From NCBI GenBank assembly GCA_001936135.1, contig CP012817.1, positions 2,356,001 through 2,420,000 of the forward strand: a stretch of DNA of 64,000 nucleotides, given 5' to 3'. Positions 47,432 through 58,280 of the stretch are shown here, piece after piece. The notes under the pieces were generated by a model. That model saw only the letters and a program-made list of their open reading frames with translations. It was not told the origin of the DNA and did not search any database. Position numbers and translations under genes: made by a program. Numbering within the stretch: the first letter of the stretch is position 1; each line of letters opens with the position of its first letter. The stretch is from Saccharomycopsis fibuligera x Saccharomycopsis cf. fibuligera (lineage: Eukaryota > Ascomycota > Saccharomycetes > Ascoideales > Saccharomycopsidaceae).

Positions 47432-49468
47432 TCACTCAACTGGTATATCCTTGTGTGCACCAAAGAGATCCAAAAGCATGGACCATATGAGCTTTTTAGC
47501 TTCCCAAAGTGGTAAGACAATACAAACGAAAAATGTGCAAAACAACCAAATAATCATTGCCGCAACGGCAAACGTGAAGAATCCCTTAGAGTAAATATAT
47601 GGGGCAGCAGCTTGTGGTACTGGAATAACGATAGATATAATGAATGCCAAAAGAAGACATAGTGTGACATATTTTTTAAACTTACGTTCCAATTCGGCTA
47701 ATGGAATATCTTCTTCTTCTGGAACATCTTGCACTGATCTTTCTTCCTCGTTAATCAGATTGCTATTAAGTTCTTCTTTTTTCTTTTCACTTGAATTATC
47801 AACAGAATCAGAGTTTTCGCCAGCGGTCACTTCGCCACGGGCAACAGCAGAAGCACTGCCGTATGGTGCATCAGACCCATTATCGATCAAGATTGTTCTG
47901 TTTCTGGTTTTATCCCAATCAAAATTGTCTGGCTTGATCAAAGAGAACGTGATAGAGAAAATGCCCCCAAGGAACAATGCGGTAGCATTACCGGTGAAGG
48001 AGACCCATTGATTAGACAAATTCTCGACGGTAATTTCTCCCATGTATCTTTTGCACATAATCAACCAGGCGGCAACAGCCAAAAGCATTCCGAGTACAGA
48101 GCCACTGACTGCACCAAATTTATTGAGTTTTTTCCAAGTAAATGTCAATGTCACTGGGAACACACCTGAAGCGGTAGCACAACCAAGGAAGTTGAATAAC
48201 CAGCCCATAGAAATACCAGCTGCATGGAAAGCAGAAGCTAAAGCACCGGCAAAAATAGCCCAGATGAAAACACTTATTTGAGAAGCAATCAACACTCTCT
48301 TTGGTGAAGCTTTCTTGTCAAAGTACTTCTTATAAACGTCGTAAGACAACAAGGTAGATGCGGCAATCAATTCACCGGAAAATGATGAGGTCACTGATAA
48401 GAAAACCATAAGCAAGATCATCACGGAACCTGCGGTTCCCAAAACATAGGAAGCAGCAGCAACAGAGGCTAAGCCAGCACTAACTTCACTCTCACTTAAA
48501 GATGGGAAATCAGAAAATAAGGTACATGCTCTTGCGCCCAAACCGAAAATCAAACCCATGGCTAATGGAGTAGCAAACCAAGCACAAGACCCAGTAAAGT
48601 AAGCGGCAGAAGTTTTAAGGGGGTTTGAAGCAATAGCACGAGACCAATAAGCCTGATCAAGAGCCACGAAACCAAAACCAGTAATAACTGATATAAATGA
48701 AAAGATACCACCACTTTTAGATCTAAAGGTCAAATATGATCCATGATAGTTGTCGTCAACAGGTTCTTTATGTCCTAATTCGGTAAGTAACTCCCACATT
48801 TTCCCTGGGGAACCAATCTTTTCTGAGCCACCTCCATAAAAACAAAAGGCAAAAACAATTAAAAAAATTAAGAGAATAAAAGTGTGAGAAGCATCAGAAA
48901 TAAAAGTAGCTCTCAAACCACCAAAATAAACGTACACAGCACAAACAAATGGAATCAAGAATAAGGAAGCATACATGTTCATACCAGTGATAGCACTAGT
49001 GACTGCACCACCGCCCAAAAGGATACATGAACTCACAATAGCATTGCACACAAATCCACACCATAAAAAGGCTAAGTGGCCAGCGGTCCCAAATCTAAAG
49101 TAACCCATTTCTGGGAATGTTGTTACCAAATTAGCATTTGCTTTAACTTTAGACGCAATGATAGAGAACATAGACAATTGAATTATACCACCAACGGCGT
49201 ACCAGTAGCCACCACTAACCCCAAAGTTATATGCTTCGGTAGCGGATTGCAACAAAGTTAAAGACCAGGTCCAACTGGAAACAATTGACACGACCATAAG
49301 ACCAAAGGGAAGATTTCTACTGGCAGCAGTGAACTCATCTGCCTGTGTCGTTTTGTGCTTGGAAAATCTATTTTGTAAATAAGTAACAAGATTCATCGCT
49401 ATTGCGAAGAAGACGCCCAAGCCGAGAATAATTCCGTAGCCAACGCCCTGAGATAACGTTGGTTCCAT
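47432..49468 (-). CDS. DUR3-like urea/polyamine sodium:solute symporter family permease
   Basis: A 678-residue polytopic permease of the SSS family. It aligns with S. cerevisiae Dur3 from LSQGVGYGIILGLGVFFAIA through DEFTAASRNLPFGLMVVSIV, FGGLRATFISDASHTFILLI, DQAYWSRAIASNPLKTSAAY, LSVTSSFSGELIAASTLLSY and PDNFDWDKTRN. About 13-15 hydrophobic segments are apparent. The hydrophilic loop between the last helices is Ser/Glu-rich (about 535-600). It imports urea and often polyamines at the plasma membrane. Candida species carry several DUR3 paralogues, so the exact member cannot be named. A GATAATCGATTAT palindrome at 49654-49666 and a TATATATATA box at 49641-49650 lie upstream, consistent with GATA-factor nitrogen control (inference). 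Confidence 0.88.
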   Translation of the reverse strand: MEPTLSQGVGYGIILGLGVFFAIAMNLVTYLQNRFSKHKTTQADEFTAASRNLPFGLMVVSIVSSWTWSLTLLQSATEAYNFGVSGGYWYAVGGIIQLSMFSIIASKVKANANLVTTFPEMGYFRFGTAGHLAFLWCGFVCNAIVSSCILLGGGAVTSAITGMNMYASLFLIPFVCAVYVYFGGLRATFISDASHTFILLIFLIVFAFCFYGGGSEKIGSPGKMWELLTELGHKEPVDDNYHGSYLTFRSKSGGIFSFISVITGFGFVALDQAYWSRAIASNPLKTSAAYFTGSCAWFATPLAMGLIFGLGARACTLFSDFPSLSESEVSAGLASVAAASYVLGTAGSVMILLMVFLSVTSSFSGELIAASTLLSYDVYKKYFDKKASPKRVLIASQISVFIWAIFAGALASAFHAAGISMGWLFNFLGCATASGVFPVTLTFTWKKLNKFGAVSGSVLGMLLAVAAWLIMCKRYMGEITVENLSNQWVSFTGNATALFLGGIFSITFSLIKPDNFDWDKTRNRTILIDNGSDAPYGSASAVARGEVTAGENSDSVDNSSEKKKEELNSNLINEEERSVQDVPEEEDIPLAELERKFKKYVTLCLLLAFIISIVIPVPQAAAPYIYSKGFFTFAVAAMIIWLFCTFFVCIVLPLWEAKKLIWSMLLDLFGAHKDIPVE

Positions 49469-49653
49469 TGTTTGAATATATTATAAAAGAAATTATTTTT
49501 TTTTAAGCAAGAAGAATTTGATAATTTGATACTTAAAGTAACGCAATTAAAGAATAGGAATGACGAAGCGAACTTGGATAAATCGAAAGATGATTCAGAA
49601 AAGAGCGAGTACCAAAGAACAAAAGGGAAAAGCTCATCTTTATATATATAAAA

Positions 49654-49666
49654 GATAATCGATTAT
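49654..49666 (-). promoter_or_regulatory. Paired GATA-like sites upstream of DUR3-like gene
   Basis: GATAATCGATTAT is a near-palindrome offering GATAA and GATT cores about 190 bp before the ATG, beside an AT-rich TATA stretch. The assignment to a nitrogen-catabolite GATA factor is inference. Confidence 0.35.
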
Positions 49667-50556
49667 TGTTCCACTCATGCTGTCGCTCATATATACAACT
49701 CTATTGATGTCCGGAAAAGAAAATCTTAACTGTGACTAAAAAATTTTGTTTTGAGATCCAGATGCGTCTGACAGTCAGCCACACCTTGAAAACAACAGAT
49801 CTTGACAAACTCGACAGCGCTTTTTTAAATGGGCTTTTCGGTAATTCGCTTATATTGTGTACCCTCAATTGTTCACCAAGCACTGCCAGTTTTCTCTGTT
49901 CATGTTGATAAGAGAACAATTCAGTGGAGAGTGTGTGAAATTCCACGTGCCGCTCCACAATCCACAGCTGTACTGTGCTTGCTTATGTTCTTCGGCAACA
50001 CCATGCAGAACACAACACTACACTGTGTGTTTATTCATAGACAGTTTTGCATTGATATGCGTCTCTGAACATGACATATGCTGCAGGCACATCCACCGCC
50101 GGAGACCCTAGGAGTGGTCCCACAGCTGTTTTGAGCCTCACTAAGCAATGCCGTGCTACTATCCATTGCCAGCTATAGAAGCCGTCTTGTAAATAATGGA
50201 AAAAAGATCTTTTGAAGATGCCAGAAGTAAAGAACTCGAAAAACACATAGCTATTTCACATACTTAAAAAACGGGAAAGTCGCAAAGGATTGGAGTTTAG
50301 TACAGCATTATCCAGTATAAAAACTACCCTTATGTTCATAAAAGAGTTTATCATTGCTATCTAGTGGACAATTATGTCTCCCGGCCTAGGAGCCTTTGCT
50401 ATTGTGTGTCCAAGTGTTCGGAGTTTGATACAAAGTTAATACGTCCAACCCAGAAAATAAGATAAACACAAACTCTCAGAGGTTCTGGATAACTGACTTT
50501 CTTTTTTTTTCTTACTATATTAAGTTACTAGACCTAATTTCAAAACACCGAAACTT

Positions 50557-50558
<2 letters not shown>

Positions 50559-50589
<31 letters not shown>
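50559..50589. repeat. Poly(T) tract, 31 nt
   Basis: Uninterrupted T-run preceded by CTTAA, within the gene-free 2 kb. Confidence 0.9.
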
Positions 50590-50590
<1 letters not shown>

Positions 50591-51074
50591 TAAGCCAGCT
50601 GGTGATGTTTTAATCGAAACATTAGTGGGAGAGAACGAAGAGTGTAATAATCACTGTAACCAGCTAAAATTCGTGGAAAAATTTCTGCTTTCTGTCATGC
50701 ATGTCAATGAGACCGCTGCTTATTGCTTATTGATTAATTTGCAACGATTGAAAACTGTGTATTTTTTATTCTTGGGCCAATACAACACTGAAAACTATTT
50801 GATACAAAATGTATAAGATGTATACAATTTATGTAATAGGCTGCCCTCTGCTACTAATCTACTGCAAATCTGTTAGTTTCTGTCTTGCTTGTTTTCTGGG
50901 CATCGTAACAGTTTTTAAATGTCCACAGATCTTAGTCAATGCAAAATAAGGTTTTAAAGAAAGCATTAATGTTGTCAGCAAAGTTCAAGGGTTGTCAACA
51001 TTATCGTTACACAAAAAAATCTTTGTATACTATAGAACTGTCTAGAGAAATAAAAATAGATAGTACCATGGCGT

Positions 51075-51076
<2 letters not shown>

Positions 51077-51111
<35 letters not shown>
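51077..51111. repeat. Poly(T) tract, 35 nt
   Basis: Uninterrupted T-run preceded by CGTAA, downstream side of the SHE10-like gene. Confidence 0.9.
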
Positions 51112-51379
51112 CGTTTACGATATGTTGTGATTACCAGTTTACTGTTTTCATCTTTCGCTTGACTGCTTGACTGCTTGAAACATATACCTTAAACTACAGC
51201 GATAGACTATACTTACAGTACAGCAACTTTTTTCTCAGTTGTAACTTGAAATATTACTGCTGCTTATCCTCGGTGCATATGTTGTCTTTTTTTTTTTTTA
51301 GAAAAAGAAATAAAAAAAAATTTAACATCAGAAAGCACAGAGATTAGAGTAGCACGACATAAAGTGAATAATAATGGCG

Positions 51380-51410
<31 letters not shown>
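51380..51410. repeat. Poly(A) tract, 31 nt
   Basis: Uninterrupted A-run about 110 bp past the SHE10-like stop; T-run on the gene strand. Confidence 0.9.
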
Positions 51411-51412
<2 letters not shown>

Positions 51413-51521
51413 AAAATAGAAAAATCATAACATAGTGATTTCATTATACAAAAAACAAAACGAAAAAGACATAAATAAAAAATGAAGAACAAATGAAAGC
51501 AGAAAAAAAAATTCGATAAAC

Positions 51522-54500
51522 TCAAGTTGAAGGTTCAACTTCCAAGCTTTCAGCAGTTACAAATTCTGACGAAACTTCAGCAGGAATCCCGCTTGCTAGA
51601 ATTTCATCTTCAGCAGGGTCAGTAACATCGACTGAAGCTTTATTTGATCCTTTGATTTGCTCTTCTTCAACAGGAGCATCAGTTTCCGTAGCAGCAGCGC
51701 GGACAATATTCGAACCTGCTTCTTCAGCACTTGGCTCACTAACATTGGCACTTAGTTGAGTAGCAGAAGTAGCGCTAGCGGCGTTTTCATTATCAACATT
51801 AGCACCAATGTCATTAACAGCATCTGTAACAGCAATGTTGGCAGCAGTAGCAGCGGCTGAATCACCACTACCAACGGTCACTGTATTTGTGACTACTGAA
51901 GTAACGAGATCGTAATCTTCATATCCATCATATACAAACCCATCATCATCATAGTAATATTCAATGTTCTCATTTTCTAGTTCTGGGATTATTTCTTCTG
52001 GATCCTTTGGTCGTTCAAGTTTAGCTTGAATGTATCCTTCATCATCTGGCTTCCCATCCAACAAGACAGTCATCTGGGATAGTCTTTTTTCTTCAGATTT
52101 TCTTACTTTTTCGTCATATATGGCTTTTTCTTCTTGTTCAAGTCTTTGCTTTTCTTTTTCTGTTTGAATTTCTTCTTCGGAGAGCACTGGATAACCATTA
52201 TACTTGTAAAATCTTCTTATGCGTTGTTGCTTTTCATATTCTTCCCTAAATTGGAAAGCAAGGTTTGCTTGAGCTCTCAAAATATCTAAATATTGCAGAG
52301 ATTCACTGATCAAAATACCAATAGTTTGATCAATAACTGACGCAACTGCATGGATTGGTTGCAAATCAGGCTCCAAAGAATTCAAAGTTCCACGGGTCTT
52401 GAGCAAAGTTTCTTTTATTTTGAAAAATTCCTTAAAATTTTGCCAATTCTTTTTGTGGTTGATTGTGACTTGTTGTTTCTTCTTTTTATCTAACTCACTT
52501 TTGTAAAGATCTCTCTTTGACTCATAGAAATTTTCGATTTGATTTGATTCTTCATTGCGTCTTCCCAAATTGCTACCTTCATTTTCATCATCACCATCAT
52601 AATCAAGTTGTAAAACGCCTTGTTCTTTAACCGAATCTATGTCAAATAAAAAACTATCATCGTCTCCATCTTGTGAATTGACTGGATCTCTTTCCAAGTA
52701 CTCCATGAATTTGCTATCCCATTCGTCCAAAACAATCTCACTGAAGTTTTCAAAAATATCCAAGTTTCTAAACTTCAAACTATTAAATTCTTCCAAAACA
52801 TCAGCAAAACCGTTTTCTATAATGTTTTTCAAATTATTCGCTCTGAAGTCAATACCTTGTCTAATTTCAGTAAACTTGTCTCTTACAACTTTTCTGGAGA
52901 TTTTGTTAATCACGTTACGAGTATTCTTGTTCACAGTGAGTTTATGCACCAAATTAGACTTGTACAAGTACTCACCTGGAGTGAATAGCTGATCCTCAGT
53001 GATGGAGTCTGGTTCAGGAGCAAGAACTTCACCATGAGTAACTTCAATATCCTTGCCCACTTTGACGTAATTCAAGTAAAAATCTCTGTCTTCAAAAGAA
53101 GGATCTTCTGCCTTTTTTAGCAAAGTCTTATTGAAATTCAAATCATTGATGTATGAGATTTCGTCAACTAATTCCAAGTAATCAGTATAGTTTAACCCCT
53201 GAGAGTCTGAAGCACCGTCAGGATATTCGTGACTAAAGAATTTTAATTTATCTTCCGAATCTTTAGAATTTGGATTTTCCTTAAAAGGTTCCTCATTGAT
53301 GATAAAGTTCTCATTGTTCAAAAAAACATCGACAGTATCAATATCACGAATGAATTTTTGTAATTGGATGTACCCGTCATTAATAAAATCGTTAAAACTT
53401 CTAAGGTTTTCTTCTAATAATGGCTGGAACGCCCTTTTGGCGTAATCCTCTTCAAATTGCAAGAACTCATTGTTAAAATCTTCAATGACACCATCACAAG
53501 TATTCTTAACAATACCATGCCATCTATCAACTTGTTTTTGAATAGGGGTCAATGAAGATTCTGGTTTCAAATACTTAATAGGTTCTGCTTTTAGTTGCGC
53601 ACTGGGATATGGTGTAGCTTCACTACCAACAGCTTCAGAAGCAGCAATTGACGTAGCAGCAGCAAGAATACTATCTGTGCCTAAACCAGTGAAAAACGTA
53701 GAGGTAGCATATTTGTTCAACAATGAAGACAATCTCTCAATTTCAGCATCTAATGGATCTTCAGTCAAAAATGCATAATAATACTCGAGTAACTTACTAT
53801 AAGCATTGGCAAAACTGACAAAAATCACGCCTTTGGTGCTGAAAAATTTGGTGACAACATTTTCATTTTTGTCATTAAGCAAGAAAGGCTCCAAATGTTG
53901 TTGGTACAAAAAATTGACATGGGAAAAAAGATATTCTGCTGCTGGACCAATGTAGTGTCTTTTGGCAATGTTAGCTGATGATTGAGTAACAGAAATACTT
54001 TTTCTAACTGATGGCTTGATGACTCCGTTATAAAACTTAATCAGTTGCGGTAATAGATTATCGTTGAAGAATGAAGCAGAATGTTCAAAATGGGTATTAA
54101 AATACTCTATGGCTGGCCCGATATATGCATTAAACGCTCTGCCCCACAAAAGTTTAGAAATTTCAATTGTTGAGTAGTAAATCTCGAGGGTCTTTGGAAG
54201 TGCAGTTTCGCTCAAAAAGTCCTGGAATTTTTGGTAATACTCAGGAATTAGAACATGATTCAAATGACGAATTCCTCTCTTGACATTTGGAGCAACTTTT
54301 CTGTAGTATAAAATTCTTCCCTGAATGTTCCATCTGTAAAGTTTTTCAGACACAACAATATATGTCTTATGGATAGCAGGAAATGCAAAATCATTCAAAA
54401 ATACCACGAGCCAGTCGGTGGCTAGCAAAGTGTATCGTTTGACATAATTGCCAACAATCCCCGAGTATTTTACTATATGTGGTGAAGCTCTAACATAAAT

Positions 54501-54995
54501 GTCATTAGTAATTGCAGCTACCTTATCAACATGTTGAGCAAGATACTGGTTGTAGTAGCTAGCAACTATAGCGCTGCCTGCATCTATATGAGGCTTCACA
54601 TTAGCATTGAATGCTTCCAATAGCTTTTCTATAGCTGGAGCAACCACATTACTGTTAATCGGCTCATAAACTTTAGTTTGTAAGACTGTTTGGTATTGTG
54701 CCAAGTGGTGATTGGCAATTTCGATATATGGGCTTATTGCTGCATATGTCTTGACAACTTGACCATTGACATAATGGTAATTGCCATTCTCGTTGAGTTT
54801 TTCTTTCCAAACTTCATAATTATCTCTCAATTCAAGAAATACGGGATGCCCATTGACTTTTGCCTTGAAGGCAACGACTTTTGGATTATATTGGAACGCT
54901 TCGTACCTCAGCTTTGTGTTCACTGCAGAACCAATGAACAATATAGCGAAAAGAAACACTAGGAATATTCTTTTACCGTATCCACGCTTAGCCAT
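51522..54995 (-). CDS. SHE10/OSW7-like membrane-anchored helical protein
   Basis: A 1157-residue protein. A basic start and one hydrophobic segment (MAKRGYGKRIFLVFLFAILF) act as signal or signal-anchor. Residues 30-420 are amphipathic helical repeats of a degenerate type with Y-x-P/P-x-I motifs (for example AISPYIEIANHHLAQYQTVL, YEPINSNVVAPAIEKL and RASPHIVKYSGIVG), as in the yeast She10/Osw7 pair, implicated in outer spore wall formation. The middle has acidic coiled-coil regions. The C-terminal 150 residues are Ala/Glu/Val/Thr-rich and disordered. The homology is judged from the repeat pattern and architecture. The protein is about twice as long as S. cerevisiae She10, and a function in a non-sporulating or differently sporulating yeast is open. 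Confidence 0.55.
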   Translation of the reverse strand: MAKRGYGKRIFLVFLFAILFIGSAVNTKLRYEAFQYNPKVVAFKAKVNGHPVFLELRDNYEVWKEKLNENGNYHYVNGQVVKTYAAISPYIEIANHHLAQYQTVLQTKVYEPINSNVVAPAIEKLLEAFNANVKPHIDAGSAIVASYYNQYLAQHVDKVAAITNDIYVRASPHIVKYSGIVGNYVKRYTLLATDWLVVFLNDFAFPAIHKTYIVVSEKLYRWNIQGRILYYRKVAPNVKRGIRHLNHVLIPEYYQKFQDFLSETALPKTLEIYYSTIEISKLLWGRAFNAYIGPAIEYFNTHFEHSASFFNDNLLPQLIKFYNGVIKPSVRKSISVTQSSANIAKRHYIGPAAEYLFSHVNFLYQQHLEPFLLNDKNENVVTKFFSTKGVIFVSFANAYSKLLEYYYAFLTEDPLDAEIERLSSLLNKYATSTFFTGLGTDSILAAATSIAASEAVGSEATPYPSAQLKAEPIKYLKPESSLTPIQKQVDRWHGIVKNTCDGVIEDFNNEFLQFEEDYAKRAFQPLLEENLRSFNDFINDGYIQLQKFIRDIDTVDVFLNNENFIINEEPFKENPNSKDSEDKLKFFSHEYPDGASDSQGLNYTDYLELVDEISYINDLNFNKTLLKKAEDPSFEDRDFYLNYVKVGKDIEVTHGEVLAPEPDSITEDQLFTPGEYLYKSNLVHKLTVNKNTRNVINKISRKVVRDKFTEIRQGIDFRANNLKNIIENGFADVLEEFNSLKFRNLDIFENFSEIVLDEWDSKFMEYLERDPVNSQDGDDDSFLFDIDSVKEQGVLQLDYDGDDENEGSNLGRRNEESNQIENFYESKRDLYKSELDKKKKQQVTINHKKNWQNFKEFFKIKETLLKTRGTLNSLEPDLQPIHAVASVIDQTIGILISESLQYLDILRAQANLAFQFREEYEKQQRIRRFYKYNGYPVLSEEEIQTEKEKQRLEQEEKAIYDEKVRKSEEKRLSQMTVLLDGKPDDEGYIQAKLERPKDPEEIIPELENENIEYYYDDDGFVYDGYEDYDLVTSVVTNTVTVGSGDSAAATAANIAVTDAVNDIGANVDNENAASATSATQLSANVSEPSAEEAGSNIVRAAATETDAPVEEEQIKGSNKASVDVTDPAEDEILASGIPAEVSSEFVTAESLEVEPST

Positions 54996-55577
54996 GGTGG
55001 GTGGGTATTTATTAAATAGCTTTTAATTTTTATTAATATATGTTTTAAATCGTTCAATGCCTTTCTTCCAACCAATTGCTACTCTAAATCAACATTGCTG
55101 GGGGAAGCTAATGGTTTTAAAACATTTAGACCACTAACAAACCGAGCGACTGCTCTGCGGTGATGATGACTGCTCTCCGTTACCCTGGAAAGCGGAAATT
55201 AGCTGGCGGTTGCTTCGTCCTGATGTCAACTGAAATCCGCCACATAGCAAATTGCTACTGCTTTACTACAACAATGCCAACGCTAGCAAGCAGCAATTGC
55301 TCAAGGCTCGGACTTTGTAAGTTGTCTGATAGCTGTAGCAAATATATATTAATATAATTGCATAGAAATCTACCAAGCATGAAATGAAATTTGCAAGATG
55401 AAAATTATCAATTTTCTGATGATCCGTGTGCTGGGTACATACAGCCGAAGCAAAGACTGTTTGTATTTTCTTTCAATGCGTGAAATTAATGCAAATGCGT
55501 AGACCAGTAGACGGTAAAGACCAGAACGATCACTCTTGTTTGAATAATATCTAAATGGTTAACAGTACATTATCATC
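54996..55577. other. Divergent promoter region SHE10-like/IRC6
   Basis: 582 bp. No assigned factor site. A 65-codon frame at 55160-55357 is not supported. Confidence 0.5.
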
Positions 55578-56666
55578 ATGGTTGAAAAGAATAAAGTCTT
55601 GATTATAGGCCCTCCAAAATCGGGGAAGCTCACGCTTACTAAGAAACTATTTGGCACAGTGCCAGAAATTGCTTTCGGAGAGCTGCATTCAGGGTTGATT
55701 CACCCAGTGACATTGAAAACCAAATACTATACAAAGCCAATAGATATATGGATTGATGAATTTGTGGATTCGCATAACAATGATGATGATGATACTGGAG
55801 ATGGAAAAGATGCAGTAGCAAATAAATACGAGCCAAAACCTAGCTTTGAGCTTTTGCAAGATTGGTTCACCGAATTCAATAGCTCCGATTATAAAGAGAT
55901 ACGAGATGTGATATCGGGGATAATTTTGTGTTTGGATATCAGTAGCAGTGCGAGTTATAGTATAGAGCAGATTGAAAAAGTGGCTCAGTGGTTAGTAAAA
56001 ACCAAAGAAACGTTACAGAGAGACCAGAGAGATAATATAACAGTGGGGGTCGAAAGTAAGAGTCAAGGGTTAATCGACAAGGAAGCTCAAAACGACAATG
56101 CTCAAGACGCTGAGGGTGATGAAGGTAATAATAATAATAATGATTTCAATGATTACAACGAGTACTTGGATACACAAATCTGGAACGGTTTTATTACGGT
56201 AGCTGCAATTCAAAAACAACCTGAATCCAAGTCGAAGTTAGATCCAAGTCATCTTGAAGAAATATTCTGGGACAATGATTTGGATTTTTACGTTTATAAG
56301 GAATCATCTACTATAAATGATACCCAAACAAATCAATATGGGGAAAAATCAGGTTTACCAAAGATCAAGGAAATAATTGATTGCTTTGAATGGAATGATA
56401 TACAGGTGGTACCGGGCAATGTGAAGGACAAAAACAACGGTATGAATTATCAAGAAAAGGAAGAACTACTTAAAGAATTGGCAGAACCGTTGGTGAAGAC
56501 TGAAGATAAAGAATATTTAGGAAAAATCGACGATAAACACACAGAACTAGAGCATTTGATACGCAAGATTAAAATTGCCAAAGAGAATGCTTCTAATATT
56601 GATGATCAGGAAGCAAAAGAGAAGTTTGCTCAAGATTTTGTAAATAATTTAATTGACTATTTATGA
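55578..56666 (+). CDS. IRC6: IRC6, clathrin-adaptor-associated p34-like protein
   Basis: 362 residues. Irc6 (relative of mammalian AP-1/AP-2-binding p34/AAGAB) binds the clathrin adaptor AP-1 and assists clathrin-mediated traffic. The N-terminus VLIIGPPKSGKLTLTKKLF is a degenerate P-loop of a GTPase-like fold, with Leu after the GK where active GTPases have Ser/Thr. Further matches are IDIWIDEF, EIRDVISGIILCLDIS, WNGFITVAAIQ and YGEKSGLPKIKEIIDCFEW, the last close to S. cerevisiae. The C-terminal KEKFAQDFVNNLIDYL is the conserved helical end. Asp- and Asn-rich inserts make it longer than S. cerevisiae Irc6 (237). Confidence 0.85.
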   Translation: MVEKNKVLIIGPPKSGKLTLTKKLFGTVPEIAFGELHSGLIHPVTLKTKYYTKPIDIWIDEFVDSHNNDDDDTGDGKDAVANKYEPKPSFELLQDWFTEFNSSDYKEIRDVISGIILCLDISSSASYSIEQIEKVAQWLVKTKETLQRDQRDNITVGVESKSQGLIDKEAQNDNAQDAEGDEGNNNNNDFNDYNEYLDTQIWNGFITVAAIQKQPESKSKLDPSHLEEIFWDNDLDFYVYKESSTINDTQTNQYGEKSGLPKIKEIIDCFEWNDIQVVPGNVKDKNNGMNYQEKEELLKELAEPLVKTEDKEYLGKIDDKHTELEHLIRKIKIAKENASNIDDQEAKEKFAQDFVNNLIDYL

Positions 56667-56833
56667 TTACGCAACAATAATAAATTTTACAAACGCGTTA
56701 GAACATTTCCTACAACACCGTAAACATTAACATTAAGAAAACATTAAAAAGAAAACATTAGAAGTAGTTTTTCATTGAAAAAGTATGTAAGAATTTGGTA
56801 CAGTAAAATTATCAAAAACACAAGACATTGAGC

Positions 56834-57752
56834 TTAATGGTGAGCAGCTTGTCTTCTTTGTTCAGCAATGATTTGAGTAACTTCTTCCAACTTAGCCTTA
56901 GCTCTCTTCAAAGTACCCAATCTCTTCTTAGCTAACTTCTTGGCTCTCTTTTCACCAGAGTTTCTCAACAATTCAATCAATCTTCTTTCGTATGGAGCCA
57001 AACCACTGACTTCTCTAACAACACCTCTAACGAAGGAGGTTCTCTTGGACAAAACACCCTTCTTGTAAGAGATTTTTGGAGCAACAGCTTTTGGAGTCAC
57101 AACGTGACCCTTGTTCAATCCGACAGCAATACCTATACATTGTTAGTTTGATCTTTTTCAGTACACTTCTTTTCACCAATTACTTTTCCCGTATCGAGTC
57201 TCTATTCATCTCACATGTTCAATATCTTGTCATTTCAATATCTTGCTGACCTGTAGATTATGTGTAGTTCTCGTAGAATACATAGTTCGATATTGTGCAT
57301 TATTTTGAAGCTCTCAAGTCAATAAATAGTATTGAATCTTTTCTTGTAAATTATGTCTTGCTGAATATTTATGATAATTAGCAGTAATCGGATAATGCTT
57401 GCAAAATTTTTTACCTAAAGCTGCTGCAATACTTTCACTCGTCTTTTACTGTTCTAATATAATACAACCGTTCTATGATCAGACTCTTGCTTGGTTATGC
57501 TCAACTTCCACTATTCATTGAAACTATACATAATTATACTTTGTAAATTTATGCTCTGTCGATTTCAAACACTTGTACGCTATGAAATGTCATATTCGTA
57601 TAATGGTGAAATCTTACTCAAGTTTTGCAAATGAAGTGAAAATCTTGACTTTTAATATGACAATATGACAGAACGACACTATCCGGCAATAATAGAGACT
57701 CTCCACAATAAACTTGTATTCTCATCATCTTTCACATACCTGATCTGGCCAT
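56834..57752 (-). CDS. RPL36: 60S ribosomal protein eL36 (two exons)
   Basis: Exon 1 (57752-57740, 13 nt) encodes MARS plus the first base of Gly. Exon 2 (57132-56834) supplies the rest, giving 103 residues. The protein reads [20 protein letters not shown], then [39 protein letters not shown] and a basic [17 protein letters not shown] tail, closely matching eL36 of the cytosolic large subunit. Translation cannot start in exon 2, which opens with no ATG before the conserved N-terminal residues. The 607-nt intron is long for this yeast; long introns are typical of ribosomal protein genes. The gene is divergent from CMC4. Confidence 0.96.
57133..57739 (-). other. RPL36 intron (607 nt)
   Basis: Donor GTATGTG right after the 13-nt exon 1, branch point ACTAAC 15 nt before the acceptor, and acceptor TAG at 57135-57133. 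No clear C/D or H/ACA snoRNA was found inside it. Confidence 0.9.
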
Positions 57753-58280
57753 TTTTGTAAATTTTATATATTCTTGTCGATATTATACCAAGTCAGTGCA
57801 AAGTCGCTAGTAACAACTATATGAAAGCAGAAATTTTGTTTTATTTTTGCAGTCAGTCAGTCAGTGAGCGCAGAGACCGAGTGAGTGAGTGAGTGAGTGA
57901 GAATTCTCCAGACACTGGCAATCGGTGGAGCTCCAATGGGGTCACCCTGTCTACATCGGGTGGTAGTTTACTATCTTTTCCGCCCTGCGGAACAGGACAC
58001 CGCAGAAAAGAAACGGGGAAAAAAGGCCGGCTCTTGGTCAGCTGATATATTCCCCGATATTGTGACCTTGTAAGATTTTTGGCCCTGATCTATGTCAGGT
58101 GCGGGTCACGATATTATCAATAGCCCTCACTTCTTCCGCCTCCCTCATCATCATTCAAAGCAATAATTCTCTGTGTGAATAAGCTATAGTAGTAGCAAAG
58201 CATCTTTACTGATAAAGAACTAAGCTATTACAAGAGGATAGAAAGACTAGCTTTTGCAAGTTGCAACTTGATCAATTGCA
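57753..58280. other. Divergent promoter region RPL36/CMC4
   Basis: 528 bp. Contains TCAGTCAGTCAG and GAGTGAGTGAGTGAGTGAG short repeats (about 57851-57901). No confident ribosomal-protein promoter factor site. Confidence 0.55.

Larger units (their letters stand above)
49469..51521. other. 2.05-kb region without a gene
   Basis: Upstream of the DUR3-like gene and downstream of the SHE10-like gene. Homopolymers at 50559-50589 (T31), 51077-51111 (T35) and 51380-51410 (A31). Short frames at 49829-50246 and 50625-50816 lack support. Confidence 0.6.
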
